Source: Amylostereum areolatum (taxonomy: Eukaryota; Basidiomycota; Agaricomycetes; Russulales; Stereaceae). From it: 64,000 nucleotides of DNA. Position numbers and translations under genes: made by a program. Location of the stretch: assembly GCA_012932865.1 (NCBI GenBank), contig SAXG01000089.1:62001-126000 (forward strand). Direction: 5' to 3'. Each line of letters begins with the position of its first letter. Positions within the stretch are counted from its first letter, which is position 1. Shown here piece by piece: positions 31,703 to 43,906 of this stretch. Below the pieces are notes generated by a model. The model saw only the letters and a list, made by a program, of their open reading frames with translations. It searched no databases and had not been told where the DNA came from.

Positions 31703-34700
31703 TTATTGTATTGTAGGTAGACGAGAATACAAAATATCAAAGCTATTGTGATCAGCCCATTTATTGAGATAGAAGAGACGGAACCAGTTAAGCGAGTCCG
31801 AGAAATGCATATCAGGATTTACCATAGTGTGGCCAAATATAGGGAGAAGATGTGCGGACCAATGAATAGAATCAAGGTGAATAACTTGGAGATCGGGCTT
31901 CCCATTGCGTAAGGTATCGGGACGAAAGATCCACATGCCTGTGTCTGCATCAGGAACAGCATCAGTCCAAGAAAACCACTGGATAAGCGCGCAGGGAAAT
32001 GTTTGACCGGAATACTTGAACGAGAAGAGCATCTTGACTCGAGCAACTTCCGGTTGGTCACCAGGCCCTTGTCCTTCAGGGTCCACACTGACGAGAGCAC
32101 AATCCCGGTGTTCTCCATCGCTTCTCCAAGATGGTGTGGATCGTATGTACTCACGTCGCATGCCTCCAATGCCAGATGGATCTGAAGGGGCGTGAAAAAG
32201 GACCATGGCGGAATGGAAGACACGAACGCGGTCACGAAACCGTTCGCGGATACGGTTGGCAGTGACGGAGTTGGGGTTTGGGTCGTCTGTGAACTGGTCT
32301 CGCAAGAAGGCATATACAAGTTCACGGAGATTGGGTACACCGATGGAGGTACCAACATCGCCGACGCGCCGTGGATAATTACGCTCTGAGAAGTCATGTT
32401 GGAAAACACGCGAACAATGGAAACATTCACTCACGAGGTCGTCTAGCCATCACAACCCGGTTGATCACTGTCTTGGGTTTGTCCATAGGCCCCCCGTCGT
32501 CTCCACGGACAAGGTCCTCTTCCTGCATGCCAGCAGCCTCTCCCGCCGCATCCCTAGCCGGTTGAATACCAATCTCTACCAGTAAACCTTCCAACAGTTC
32601 AAGCACCCATGCAATGAGCGAACCGCTAAGCATCCCTCGCTCTTTGAAGTCTACCTGCGTCGCGGCCATCTTGTCGATCCGTTGGTTCGTCAACAGCATT
32701 TGCCGCAGAGCCTTGTAGCGGTTAGATCTGCGCCACGGCTCCTTGACGGCCTTAATATGCTTGGCCTCGGTGATTGATGTACACAGCCCGTTAGGGGCGC
32801 CGAACCACTCGATTAGTTGACGGTAGTGTTTCATGGAGTGTTGACGAGGGAGAGAAAACCCCTCCGGGCCTGGTGAGCGGACACCGCAGGTTTGAAAGAT
32901 TATTCGGTACTTGTGGAACCAAGCAAGGGCTTCGTCGAGGTCATCGAGGTCCTGTTCCGTGAGCTCCGAACGCCGCGCGATATAGCAGAAGTCGATATAC
33001 GCGGATATGGCTCGAACCATATCTGCCGGGACATGGCCCTCAATGGCATTGACATATACCTACATACGTAGACCGTTGTCAGTGCGCGTGGCTTCGATGA
33101 GCAACGGACAGATGATAACTACCTTCATCAAGGCTTTGGAGTCGTCGCCTGTCCATTGCTTGAAGTTCCGGCCTTCGTGAAACCGTCGCATTCCGGGGAA
33201 CGCAGGCGCAAGTGCGATCCTGCACAAAAGATGTTAGATAATGATACACTCCAAGACGAAATGACGTACCGACGATCTATGTCGTCCATGATCTCTTTTG
33301 CTCGCGCTGTGCCATGCGTAACCTCCAGATACTCCCCTACCCACGTTACGAGGTGATCTTTGAAGCCACCCTTAATTAACTGGTGGAGGAGGTCCATGGA
33401 CAAGAGTTCATTGATGTCGGCGCACGGAAAACTGTCTGTAAAAGGCTAGAAAAGTAGTATGGGTTAGCGGAACACATCACAAACGGCCTTGCTACCTACC
33501 GTGATATCGCCAACAATCCCATAACCATCCCATAGTTCCGCGAGCGAGAACAGATCAACGGCTTGCTCGCGATGCTCTTGAGATCGGGGAAGCGCGGGCC
33601 CGCCATCGAGGTCATTTGGAGGTGCTGTACATCTGACAATGAACATATCAATGGCATGTTCGTGAGATCAAGCCGCACGAGAACTTACTTGGGACACCAG
33701 TTTTGTACAACCGAAGCGAGGAGAACTTGTTCCGGGTAGTCTGCAATATAGGGTCCAAGCCCGTATATTACGCGCCGGTAGTGTCCATCGGGACACATAA
33801 TGACCTCGGGCACAGTCATGTGAGCCTTGAGAGGTTCAAATATTGCTGCGAGTGATGAGTGGAATAATCGTCGACGGAACTTGCGGAATAACGCCGAGCT
33901 TCCGTTCTGTCTATTAACTGCGAAGGACAGACAGTCAGTCACAAAAGCTGCAGGTGCATGGTCGGCAAGTCTTACCTTTTGGGACGGAGAGAAATGAGAC
34001 GAGTGTTACAGCGCCTCGATGCGCGTGCCGAACATTGTTATGAACATTTTCGACGGACTGGTACAATGGGTAGAAGTCATTCTGACCCGTCGCAACCGAG
34101 ACCGTCGTCTTGTCGCTACCACCGAGTATGGGCATGAACCCAAAGGTAGCAATGTAACAAGCAAAAATACGCACGCATTGTTTCCATGCCCAATTTCCGG
34201 ACATGAAGTCCTTATATTTCCGGCATCCCTCAGGCTTCTCCTGCGTCGCATCCTCCCCCTTGACAAACTCGTGGTACGGGACGTAATCCCATTCGCCATC
34301 GAAGTCTCGGTTGGATAGATGTTGGTGGGCGATAGTAAGCGGATCGCGCGTCCATACTTCGTACTCCTCGTCCATCCACTTCGGGACATTTGTGGGTGGG
34401 CGTTCACCTTGATAGCGTACCACGAAACATTGCCAAGGTGCGTCGCCAGCCTCTATTGCATCGATCGCATCTTCCATCGCGGCATTGCTGGCAAATGGTG
34501 GACCTTCTTCCTTGTTACCGTGACTGATCTTGAGGCATAGGGCGGCGAGGATCTGGTAGAGTTGGTCGATACGAGCTTTGCCTAGTTGAACTTGAGTAAA
34601 GCAGAAGTCGGCGAGTTCGTATCCAATACGATCGCCGAACAGAGCCCAGTTGCCGCGATCGTTGTCTTTCGGAGGGGGAGGTGTGTCGTGCGGAAGGTCT

Positions 34701-35077
34701 TGACCATTGCGGTCGCATGGGGTACCTGTTTGTAAATCAGAACCACCCAGAACGAGGGTGGCAAGTTGCGTACCATCAAGAATTGGATGGCATACGCGCT
34801 CTTGGAAGTGTTCGTGTTGAGGCTCCTCATCGTTATGATCATCATATCTGAAGGGATCGTCGTCGAGGTCGTCTTCGCTGTCATGGATGTCTCCATCGCT
34901 ATTGGGTTCTGGGAGTGGAAAGTCGTCTTCATCTTCACACGACGAGGAGGAGCTTGAAGAATCTGAGTCAACAAAAACGGGATGCCAGGTGTTTGTGTGT
35001 CGAGTTAAGCCAGAGAGAGAACGAAAGTCTGAGTGACCGCATTGCGAGCAGATATAGCGAGTGTAATTATAAGACAT
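31703..35077 (-). pseudogene. Plavaka transposase, seven exons, one probable frameshift
   Basis: Inferred exons are 35077-33976, 33917-33689, 33632-33500, 33446-33270, 33219-33123, 33059-32435 and 32385-31703, about 1,014 residues. The N-terminus has a C2H2 finger (CSQCGHSDFRSLSGLTRH) followed by an acidic linker. Then come motifs known from Plavaka transposases in mushrooms: WKQCVRIFACYIATFGFMP, GGSDKTTVSVATGQNDFYPL, VIYGLGPYIADYPEQV, DLLHQLIKGGFKDHLVTWVG, FSLPRQHSMKHY and PNGLCTSITEAKHIKAVKEP. Every intron is GT-AG with matching phase. There are no in-frame stops, but exon 4 has an extra C (CCC at 33419-33421) that breaks the frame upstream of DINELLSMDLL. The product would cut the element at its inverted repeats. 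Family assignment is from remembered conserved motifs. Confidence 0.85.
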
Positions 35078-35256
35078 GTAGTTTCTGGGGGATGGGTGTG
35101 AGAGTTGCGCTGGTAAGTGGACGCGCAAACACACTTACATATTTCGAGCTCCGAGCCAGCCACGTCACAGTCTGGTTAGTCCTTTTCTTCCTTACAACGG
35201 CCTGCCTTCCGTTGTCCCCCCATCCCAGTCCAGCCTTAAATTTCCGGTCTTCCACC

Positions 35257-37704
35257 ATGCCACCTAAAGGTTCTCGCCCTAAGGGTACACGAGGAAGCAC
35301 GAAACAGAAACTTACCGACACTCAGACCGATTCTGCAGTCGCGTCCGGACTTGGTGTAGGCAAGAAGCCAATTCCGCTGAAGTCCCTGGCGCCGGTAGAG
35401 TCTCCTGGATCGACAGCTGCCACAACGGAACGGGGCCGTGCTCGGTGAACCACACGGCAGGCAGTTGATTATCATGCGCTTGATGGCCGCCCTCCCCCTC
35501 GACGCTCGGGCGCGGAGGTCACTGCTGAGAAAAAGGAAAAGGTTTGTGCTCGTGAACAAGCTACGCAACAAAGGCAGGCCAATATCGAGGAGTTCACCGC
35601 GTTCGAGAATGACGTCGAATCCAAGGACGCCCAGAGCCGAAAGGAAGCAGCAAACCCACCTATTCGTTCTCAAGTCAAGCGTCGGCAAAGGCTTTCTTCG
35701 CGGTCTAAGTCCCCAGAGGCTGCCACTGACAGTGACAGTGACGAGGGCTCCGAGGAGGTAACCTGTTAAACTTTCTGTGATTAATGGTCTGTTCATTCAG
35801 AATACAGATCAACGAGGTTGATGAAGACGGCTTACTTGCAGAATACGAAGGGAGCATGGCAACGACACCTGCTACAACGGATTTTGACGGCGAAGATGGC
35901 GAAGACGAAGAAGAATCGTTCGCCCCTTCCCGCCGTTCGAGTCGTAGCCGTAAGTCAATAAGGTCCTCCGATCTTGACGAGGAAGAAGAGGCCGAACGGT
36001 TTGAAGTCGAGAACGATAGGGAAGCGGCGATGGAGGTGGACGAGCCGGAAGTCTTGGTTGCGGTAGTACGAGAACCACGAACACGAGTGAAAAAAGGTGT
36101 CCAAGTCCGAACGGAGGTTGAAAGTTCGCGCGTCTTACTTGCGCAAGCCACCGCCGCCGAATCCCACGCCGCTGATCCATAACCTCCACCCACTGGACGC
36201 AAGCGTGCCTCCACTGTGACACAAATCCACGGGTACATGTTTTACACCTCACTTACCTTGATCTTCTTTTTGGTTTGACCACGTTTAGTTCGTCATCTTC
36301 AAAGAAGGCAAAGAAAGATAAGATGAAGAAGGCGGATGCTGGTGCGCGACCAGGATTCGTGAAATCCACCTCGACTTTGCCGCGCCACTCCCTGGCGCCG
36401 CCGCCGCCGCAGAACATCTCGCAAGAAACGCACGACAACGACGGCAACGACGACAACGAGGAGGAAGATGAAGGATTTCAAGAGCAGTATGGAGGATTCC
36501 AGGCCGATGATGATGACGAGGAAATGGAGCGCCGAGATGTGCGTACTTCCAACAAGAATGCAAAGGGGGCTGGTGCTATATCCATGGTACGTGTCCGATA
36601 TCAGTTCGTCATCAATATCCTCTGACCATGTCATCTATTCTCGGCTACAGTCCATGGCAAAGGTCGAACAACGTCTTGTCGCGCCTTCCCGAAAGCCGAA
36701 GGCGCAGACGAAGGCGAAGGAGCTCACTCAGGCAGACCTACCGGAATCACTGAAAGAACACTGGCCCGTTCTTCAGGCGACCCTTGTGGCCTTTGTTGCC
36801 ACCACGAACGATCGCGCCAGTCCTTTTGTCATCGACAACCCTGTCGAAGTCATCAAGAAGGTCTTCAATCATGTATACTCAAGTTCACGCTCGTACGCGA
36901 AGAATATCGGCCCCAAGGAAGTCGTCTACGAGCTGGTATGAAATCTCTTTCCTTTCACTTGGCAACGCAACCTCACTTTTTATTTTAGTCTCTCAACTGC
37001 ATTCGGAATTGGCGTACCAAATTCCGGACGCAAAGCACTACAGTTCTCGAAGACTTCTTCGCTACATTCAGTAACCCCGACGCGATCGAGGCCTACGTCG
37101 CTTGTGTCGCCCCCAATAACGACGATCTCGACGATGATATGGAACCGGAACCTATGACATTCCATTGGCGGCAGTACAATAATAAGGTATGGCGTCCAAT
37201 CTCGCTATATCATTGCTCACCATGAATTCCTCTAGGGAAAGAGGGGTAGCTACGAGAATCCATTACTTCTGAAGATCCTCGCGTCCCATCTTCAAGCCAT
37301 CGCGAGTGCAGATGTCTCCTAGTTCAATGCAGACAAACCTATCTGGGCGTTGGTCTTATCCCTCGTAGCGGTGAGAAGCTCTCTAACATTGCCCCGTGTG
37401 CCGTCGCTGATTTGTCCAGCACGAGCGCGGTCTGATGCTATGGCAGGATGGTACCTTTGACAAGGACCAACAAAAAATTTGGATGAGCGACGACAACTGG
37501 GGCGACGTGGCCGCTAATTATTTCACGGCCGTCAAACCCTTGAGCGACGGTAAATGGGCCAAGATTATGGCCGGCGCAAGGAAGTTTTGCACTGTCAGCC
37601 ACGCTCGTCGCGCGATCTCAGGCCGTGGTGGTAGCGCCGCCTCGATGCACAAGGCCAAGGCGCGTGAGATAGTAGAGGAGTCGGACCCGGATGATGAGGA
37701 TTGA
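35257..37704 (+). pseudogene. Divergent accessory gene of the Plavaka element, three in-frame stops
   Basis: From ATG 35257 (PPKGSRPKGTRGSTKQK) through about seven exons (first 35257-35757, second from 35808) to the stop at 37704. The N-terminal half is basic and acidic low-complexity sequence that suggests a nuclear protein. The C-terminal half has a globular domain (SRSYAKNIGPKEVVYEL, CIRNWRTKFRTQ, ENPLLLKILASHLQA, LMLWQDGTFDKDQQKIW) of a kind I associate with genes next to Plavaka transposases but cannot name. In-frame stops: TGA 35446, TAA 36180 and TAG 37319, so it is decayed. The 179 bases between 35078 and 35256 should hold both promoters. Confidence 0.6.
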
Positions 37705-38240
37705 CGAGATTGGTACGCTGCTCTATATTACTGTATACATTCCCTGACAGTTTAACAGGGGCTGTGACGAGGAGCATTAATCTCTACTAGGTTGGTCTGC
37801 TTTCATCGGCGGTTGGGATTGCGGTTGTGATGGGCATTGCTGGTGGTTGGGAGTTGGCATGGGTTTGGGGATTGGTGCGCCAGCGAGATGCGTGAGGTTA
37901 TGACTACCATGACATTTATGACATATACACTACATACATGCTTTGAATGCTATAATCATGCTACCACATTGGGCTGGAATGAGTACAAAGCTATCTGAGG
38001 AATTGATGATGAGTTCTTAGTGTGTTGAGGTTAGGTTTTGATCAGCTTGTACTTTGTGGCTATGTTGGTGCTAACCTGAGGGTGGGTTGACTGCGAGTTG
38101 GCCGAGAGTTCACCCAACTCCCCAATGATACATGCCCTGGGGGAAGGTTGGTGGATTGGGTTGTTTCAGTGGTTTCAGTGGTTCACCAACCCTTCAACTC
38201 ACCTAAACACACCCCAACAAATTGTGTTGAATTGCTGATG

Positions 38241-38436
38241 TCTCCTAGGGCCGCTCTTTCTGCGAGTTCTTGTGCTTTAGTTGCTCTTGCCATTATCCAG
38301 GTATTGGTTTCGTTCATTTCTTCTGCAACTGGTATCGTTTCTATGTTAGCTTTCCCATAGAATGTTCTGATCGTCTTGATCTCGACGAGATCAGAATCGA
38401 ATTCGGGATCTTCTTGTTCTTCCATTGTTGCGTGAT
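38241..38436 (-). pseudogene. Early pol fragment of element E
   Basis: Encodes the linker after the protease (SDLVEIKTIRTFYGKANIE, then ATKAQELAERAALG), matching element F at about 50940-51120. It is cut on the left by the Plavaka end and on the right by element G (target GTGAT). Confidence 0.85.
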
Positions 38437-38856
38437 TGTCAGAAACGCAGTTTATGAGACCGATGAACCGCCTAAGTCGCGATGATGGGAGGAGCGAGAA
38501 GAGGGTAGATTCGAGAGTGCCGGGGTCTAGGGTAGTGCAACGTGTGCTACAGTACCGTATGACGAGATGGACAGTCTAGGGAGAAGGGAAGAGAAACACT
38601 GTCCTTATATACAAGTGGGTACGATGGTGCGATGCGATGCAATAGTGGTGCGAGCGGGGGGAACAATAAGAAAGGAGTCATGGGGTGGAGGACGAAGGTC
38701 CGGAGCGATGATGTCATAGATAAGGATGCGGAACCCCGCTCGGAAGTCCGGGCAATGACGTCGTTGAAGCATGTGATGCAAGGGAAAGTCATGTGCCGTG
38801 ACGCGTCGCGTGTACGAGGTCTGCAAACGAAGAGAGAAATGGAGCGATCCGTGACA
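38437..38856 (-). repeat. 3' LTR of element G
   Basis: 420 bp, TGTCAGAAACG to GATCCGTGACA, followed by the purine tract complement (TTA plus seven C). Confidence 0.96.
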
Positions 38857-41800
38857 TTACCCCCCCTTTAAGACGCGCTTTCGCCTGGAGCGCAATGTCA
38901 TCTGCAAGGGTAGATGCGAGGAAATCGTCAAAGGAGATGCCGAGGGAACGCACAGGGCGGGGCGCATTTGGATGGCGTTTGTGGAAGGCGTCGATCATGT
39001 CGGTGACTTTTGAGAGCGAGGAGCGAGGGAGCCAGGTATTCTCGGAGTCAGGATAGCCTGCCCACTTGACGAGGTATTGTATGCCTTTCTTGTTGCGGGT
39101 CGGCTTCGAGTCGATGATGTCTTCAACGTCATATTCTTCCTCGTCATCAACGAGGTCAGGCGGCGGTTGTTCATAGTTTGGACCATGTGCCATTGTCTCT
39201 TTGTACGCGGTGAGCAGCGAAGCATGGAAGACCGGGTGGATTCTCCACGTCTTTGGCAGCTTCAGGCGGTAGTTTACTGGGCTAATGACGTCAATGATCT
39301 CGAAGGGTCCAAATCGTTTGGCAGCAAGCTTAGCTTTCGGCCTCGTCGTCTTCAGGTTTTTGCCTTCGAGCCAGACCTTGTCTCCGACGGCAAACAGTGT
39401 CGATTTGCTGATCGTGTCACCGTTGTAGTGCTTCATTAAGTCGGATGCGAGGGCAAGGCTGGCCTTAATCTCCTGTCGGACTTCTTCAAGTTGACGGAGG
39501 CGTTCTTCAACTGCAGGGACCTTTGAGGACGGGTTTACGGATGGGTACATCTTGGGGAGGAAGCCGTAGAGGACTTCAAAGGGGGCCTTTCCAGTAGCTG
39601 CATGGGTGCGGGAGTTGTGAGAAAACTCGAAGAAGGGCAGCCACTTCACCCAGTCATCCTGACGGTAGTTGCAGAATACTCGCAGGAACTGTTCAAGGTT
39701 CTGGTTCTCGCGTTCGGTTTGGCCGTCTGTCTGTGGGTGATACGCTGTGCTGAGGGCGGACTTGATCCCGAGCTTCTCGTTGAGTGTACGCATCACCTGT
39801 CCAGCAAATTGGGGTCCACGATCCGAGATGATCTTGTCTGCTAAGCCGTAGTGTCGGTATACCTTGTCGAAGAGAATGTCGGCCGTGCCATCACTGGTGA
39901 TCTTCGTTGTACATGGGGTGGTAACCACCATCTTGGTGAGGCGGTCAACCACGACATTGACGGCATTATAGCCTTCGCAGTCAGGGAGCTCGACAATGAA
40001 GTCGGTAGAGATGACGCCAAATGGTCGGTCGGGTACTTCGTTCGGGATCATGTCGACGTGGGGTCGGCTGCTCTGCGTCTTTGTCGACTGGCAGGTTGCG
40101 CATCCTGCTACGAAGTCGCGGACGAAGACAGACATGCCAGGCCACCAATATTCACGACTCACAAGTTCGTAAGTCTTGAAGCGACCAGGGTGTCCAGCCA
40201 GGGGCGATTCATGGTACATTTTGACAATGTCGCGTCGCAACTCGTCATCTGCAGGGACATATACCTTTCCTCTAAACAGGACCAGGCCTTCTTCGTAGTT
40301 CCACTCTTGAAGGTTCTTGACGAGTGTACGTGGTCCATTTCGTAAGATGGCATCCAGAGCTTGAACGACCTCGATGTCCTTGGTCTTGCAGTCGCGGATA
40401 CGTCGTCGGAGTTCAACATCGCCGAGGGAGGTTACTGCTCCTGGCCTTGTTGCACGTATCTGGAAGTACTTGGGGTCGAGCAAGATACGCTCCTTGTTGT
40501 CATTCTCAACGCCCTGCTTGTGATCAGGTCGTCGGGACATTGGGTCTGGGCGATGGGATACTCCTGGTTTGTGAACGAGCGCGAAGTCAAATCGAGTGAG
40601 GAATAGAGCCCAACGTGCCTGTCGGCGGCTCAGCTTCTGTGCCGTCTTGAAGTGTTCCAGGTTCTTGTGGTCTGTCCAGATTTCGACGGTGTCGGGGGCG
40701 CCTTCAAGGTAGTGGCGCCAGGCTTCGAGCGCACGGATGATCGCGAGTAGCTCCTTGTCGTAGATGTCGTAGTTGCGTTCCGGTTCGGACAGGGCCTTGG
40801 ACAGATACGCCACTGGATGCCAGTGACCGTCGTTGCCTTTCTGCGAGAGTATACCTCCAGTAGCAAAGTCCGAGGCGTCAACTTCGACGAGGTAGGGTTT
40901 CCTTGGATCAGGCATAACTAAGACAGGGGAGGAGGTGAACGCAGCTTTAAGTGCGTTAAACGCCGTCTGGCATTCCGTCGACCAATTCCATGTGCAGTCC
41001 TTCTTTGTCAGGTCGAACAGAGGTCGTGCGATCTTGGAGAAATCCTTGATGAAGCGTCAGGTAGAAATTACCAAATCCGAGGAAGGATTGTACATCCTTG
41101 ACCGTCCGGGGTGTCGGCCAGTCCTGGATACCAGCTACCTTGACGGGGTCCATGGCGATCTTGTCGTGCGAGATAATGAGTCCGAGGTATTCAACGGAGT
41201 CCTGCTCGAAGACACATTTCTCTGGCTTAAGGAACAGGTCATTGTCTTGTAGGCGTTGGAGAACCTGTCGCACTATGGTACGATGTTCCTCCATAGTTCG
41301 AGTGAATACGAGGATGTCGTCCATGTAGATGATGACTTTGCCCGAGTCGATAAGGTCCTTGAAAAGTTCGTTCATCATTGCCTGGAACGTCGCGGGGGAG
41401 TTCATAAGGCCGAAGAACATCACCGTAGGTTCAAAGAGGCCACGATTCGTCTTGAACGCAGCCTTCCACTCGTCGCCTTCCTTGATGCGGACGTTGTTGT
41501 ACCCCCAGCGGACGTCCATCTTGGAGAAGATCTTTGCACCTTTGAGGCGGTCGACAATTTCTGAGATCAGCGGCAAGGGATACTCGTTCTTGATGGTACC
41601 CTTGTTTAGCTCTCGATAGTCCTGTACAGGCCGCAGCTTCCCATCCTTCTTTTTGACGAAAAAGAACGGACTTGCCTGCGGCGACTTCGATGGGCGAATG
41701 TAGCCCTTCTTCAGGTGGTCGTCGAGGAAGGTATCGAGCTCGATCTGCTCGGAGGGGGAGAGCGGATAGATCTTGCACGGCTTGGGTTCGAAGCCGTCCT

Positions 41801-42890
41801 TCATGTCGATGGCATGATCCCATGGTCGTCGGTCGGGTAGTCGTTCAGAGGTTTTCTTGTCGAATACGGGTGCAAAGTCGCGGTATGGAGGGGGAACCAA
41901 GTCTTCAAAGGTTTGCGGACGTGCATTTTCCTTTGAGTGCTCTGCAAGCTCCTGCGCCTTGGTGAAGCCCGCGCGGATTGGTACTGCCTCCGGGTTAGGG
42001 CCGTCAACTTCAGGAAGAATCCCAGCACGACGCAGGCCATTGATCTCCCAGTCTCGGAAGACTCTGGGTCGTTCGTCGTCGTCTTCAGTGAAAAGGCGGG
42101 CAGGTAGAGGTGAGAGATGGGATGTGCGGATACGAACACCTTTGACCCTGCGCGCGGGGATGACATACGTAGGGATAGGGGCCCAGGAGACATACACTGG
42201 TTCTGGGAAGGGGTCGTCCAGGACTAGAGGTACCTTAGGGGGCGCATCAGCTTGAACCTTTCGCTGTGATCGGGTCGACAATGATGTTCGCGGCTTTGTT
42301 GCAAGGTTTGTCACGGTCGGTTCGGAGAGGGTGCAGGAGGGAGGGCAGCGGAGCATGTCAACACGATCTTGCTGCCAGTCTATGGTGGGGTTATGCTCAT
42401 CGAGCCAGTCTGTTCCAAGGATCATATCGTGATCACCGATGTCGGTGATGAAGAACTCAGCTTCTTCCTCATGGTATGCCTTTGAGTCTTGCGAGTATAT
42501 CCGGATTCGCTGGGTCGTCGTGTCACGTACCCAGCCCATGATGTTCTCGGTGCCATCCACGTTACGCACGGGGAACGGGTTTTCTAGTTTTCTCGTGGTC
42601 AGCTTCTTGCGTTCAGCAAAGCTTCGATTGATGATGATTCCTTCTGCACCGCTGTCAAGCAGTGCATCTGCGTCGATTTGTCGGCCTGTCGCTCGTCCAA
42701 TCATCTTGACTCTGAGCGTTATCGAGGGTGTTTGCCTGTTCTTCGTGACAGTAGAGAGGTGCACACACGATGGATACGATTGCTCACATGAGGTCATAGA
42801 TGATAATACAGAAAAGCGATTGTAAGATGCCGATGATACAAGTCCTTTGCCTCCGCCAGACGACGCGACTGGGGGGCGTTTCAAAAATCC
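38789..42890 (-). pseudogene. Pol of element G, complete apart from one frameshift
   Basis: Domains in order are aspartic protease (LLDSGAEGIII; GTDWLDEHNPTIDW), reverse transcriptase (FFVKKKDGKLRPVQDYREL; VIIYMDDILVF), RNase H (VEVDASDFATGG; EIWTDHKNL), HHCC module (HESPLAGHPGRFKTYEL ... CATCQ), integrase core (TDFIVELP; SDRGPQF; TERENQNLEQ), C-terminal domain and chromodomain (YLVKWAGYPDSENTW). It enters in the -1 frame at the GGATTTT heptamer 42890-42884. One base is inserted at about 41058-41061, just after FGNFY in the reverse transcriptase. The 3' end reads across the purine tract into the LTR and stops at 38789. Apart from that one base it appears functional. Confidence 0.95.
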
Positions 42891-43906
42891 TGCGACTCCA
42901 GGATATCCTTCAACAGTGCCACTGCCTGTTCCTTACCTTCCACGTCCAGATCCTTCAGCTGGCGGGTGATTGCCGCGATGGTTTTGGACGGGTCGAGAGC
43001 TGCTTTCGCAGTGGACGGAGCCGTGTTCGTCGGCAGGGGAGGGGCCTTGGACCCAGTCTCTACTGCGCCCACTCGTCGCGCGCTCGAATCGCGGTTGGGG
43101 CAGTCGCGAGAGACGTGACCGGCTTGTCGACACATGAAGCACTTGCCTTCGCGCATCATCTTCGCGCGCTCGTCGTCCGTCAGCTTTGCAGGGCGGGTCG
43201 AGGTGTTGGTGAAGGCGCCAACTCGGCGTGACGCGGAGTCGTTGGTCGAACCGTTTGAGGTGAGCGCGACAGCCCCCTTGGACTGACTGCTCTTCCTCTC
43301 CGGGTTCTCTTCGAGCCACTGGTGGTTGATGCGGCGGGCGCGCTCCTTCCACTCCGCGAGCTTGGTGGGGAACGGGTACGACCGGGCCACCTGCTTGCCG
43401 AGGTCACGCTGAAGTCCCTTTTTGAAAAAGTGGATTAGCGCCTCGTCGTCATACGCTGACATGGTTGCCAGCATCTCAAACTCGGTGATAAAGTCAGTGA
43501 CGTCCCGGGTGGTCATTGCGAGCTCGTTGATCTTACGCTGAGCCTCTATCTTCGGATCGACGGGCACGAAGTCTTTGCCAAACCTCTCGAAGAGCTCTTT
43601 GTAGGAGCTATAGTGGAGTGTTGGGGGCGTGGGGTCGAGGGTGTCGGCGTCTTCCTTCTCGTCTTCGTCGGCGAAGAGTTCCATGCGGCGATGCGTGGCC
43701 CAGGCTTTCGCCGTGTCGTCCTCCATCAGGCTGAGGAGGAGCATCATCTTGGCGTCATCTGTGGCATAAACATCTTTGTTAACGCGCAGGAACATGCGGA
43801 GCTCGAGGGAGAACCGGAGGGTGTCGCGTCTATCGCCTTTGAATGGCTTTGGCTTGGGGCCGATCTCCCGCTTGGAGACGGCAGGTTTGGATTCGGCATC
43901 GGACAT
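42881..43906 (-). CDS. Gag of element G
   Basis: 341 codons from ATG 43906, intact. Ty3-type capsid region (RDTLRFSLELRMFLRVNKD; WATHRRMELFADE; FITEFEMLATMSAYDDEAL) and one CCHC knuckle (CFMCRQAGHVSRDC). Stops at TGA 42881-42883 in the slippery context. The frame is open for 197 further codons upstream without any ATG, back to TAG 44498-44500. Confidence 0.95.
   Translation of the reverse strand: MSDAESKPAVSKREIGPKPKPFKGDRRDTLRFSLELRMFLRVNKDVYATDDAKMMLLLSLMEDDTAKAWATHRRMELFADEDEKEDADTLDPTPPTLHYSSYKELFERFGKDFVPVDPKIEAQRKINELAMTTRDVTDFITEFEMLATMSAYDDEALIHFFKKGLQRDLGKQVARSYPFPTKLAEWKERARRINHQWLEENPERKSSQSKGAVALTSNGSTNDSASRRVGAFTNTSTRPAKLTDDERAKMMREGKCFMCRQAGHVSRDCPNRDSSARRVGAVETGSKAPPLPTNTAPSTAKAALDPSKTIAAITRQLKDLDVEGKEQAVALLKDILESQDF
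42884..42890 (-). other. Predicted -1 frameshift heptamer GGATTTT, element G
   Basis: Gag frame G GAT TTT TGA; pol frame GGA TTT TTG AAA. The same heptamer is used by the dianthovirus RCNMV. It is identical in element D and element F. Confidence 0.65.

Larger units (their letters stand above)
31478..38240. mobile_element. Plavaka-type (CACTA-like) DNA transposon
   Basis: 6.76 kb bounded by imperfect inverted repeats starting CATCAGCAA (18 of 23 outer bases match). It contains a transposase gene on the minus strand and a divergent accessory gene on the plus strand. Both ends abut element E exactly, but the E sequences on the two sides are not contiguous (LTR on the left, early pol on the right) and there is no target duplication, so a deletion between two insertions or an aberrant event is likely. 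37705-38240 is its non-coding right end. Confidence 0.82.
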
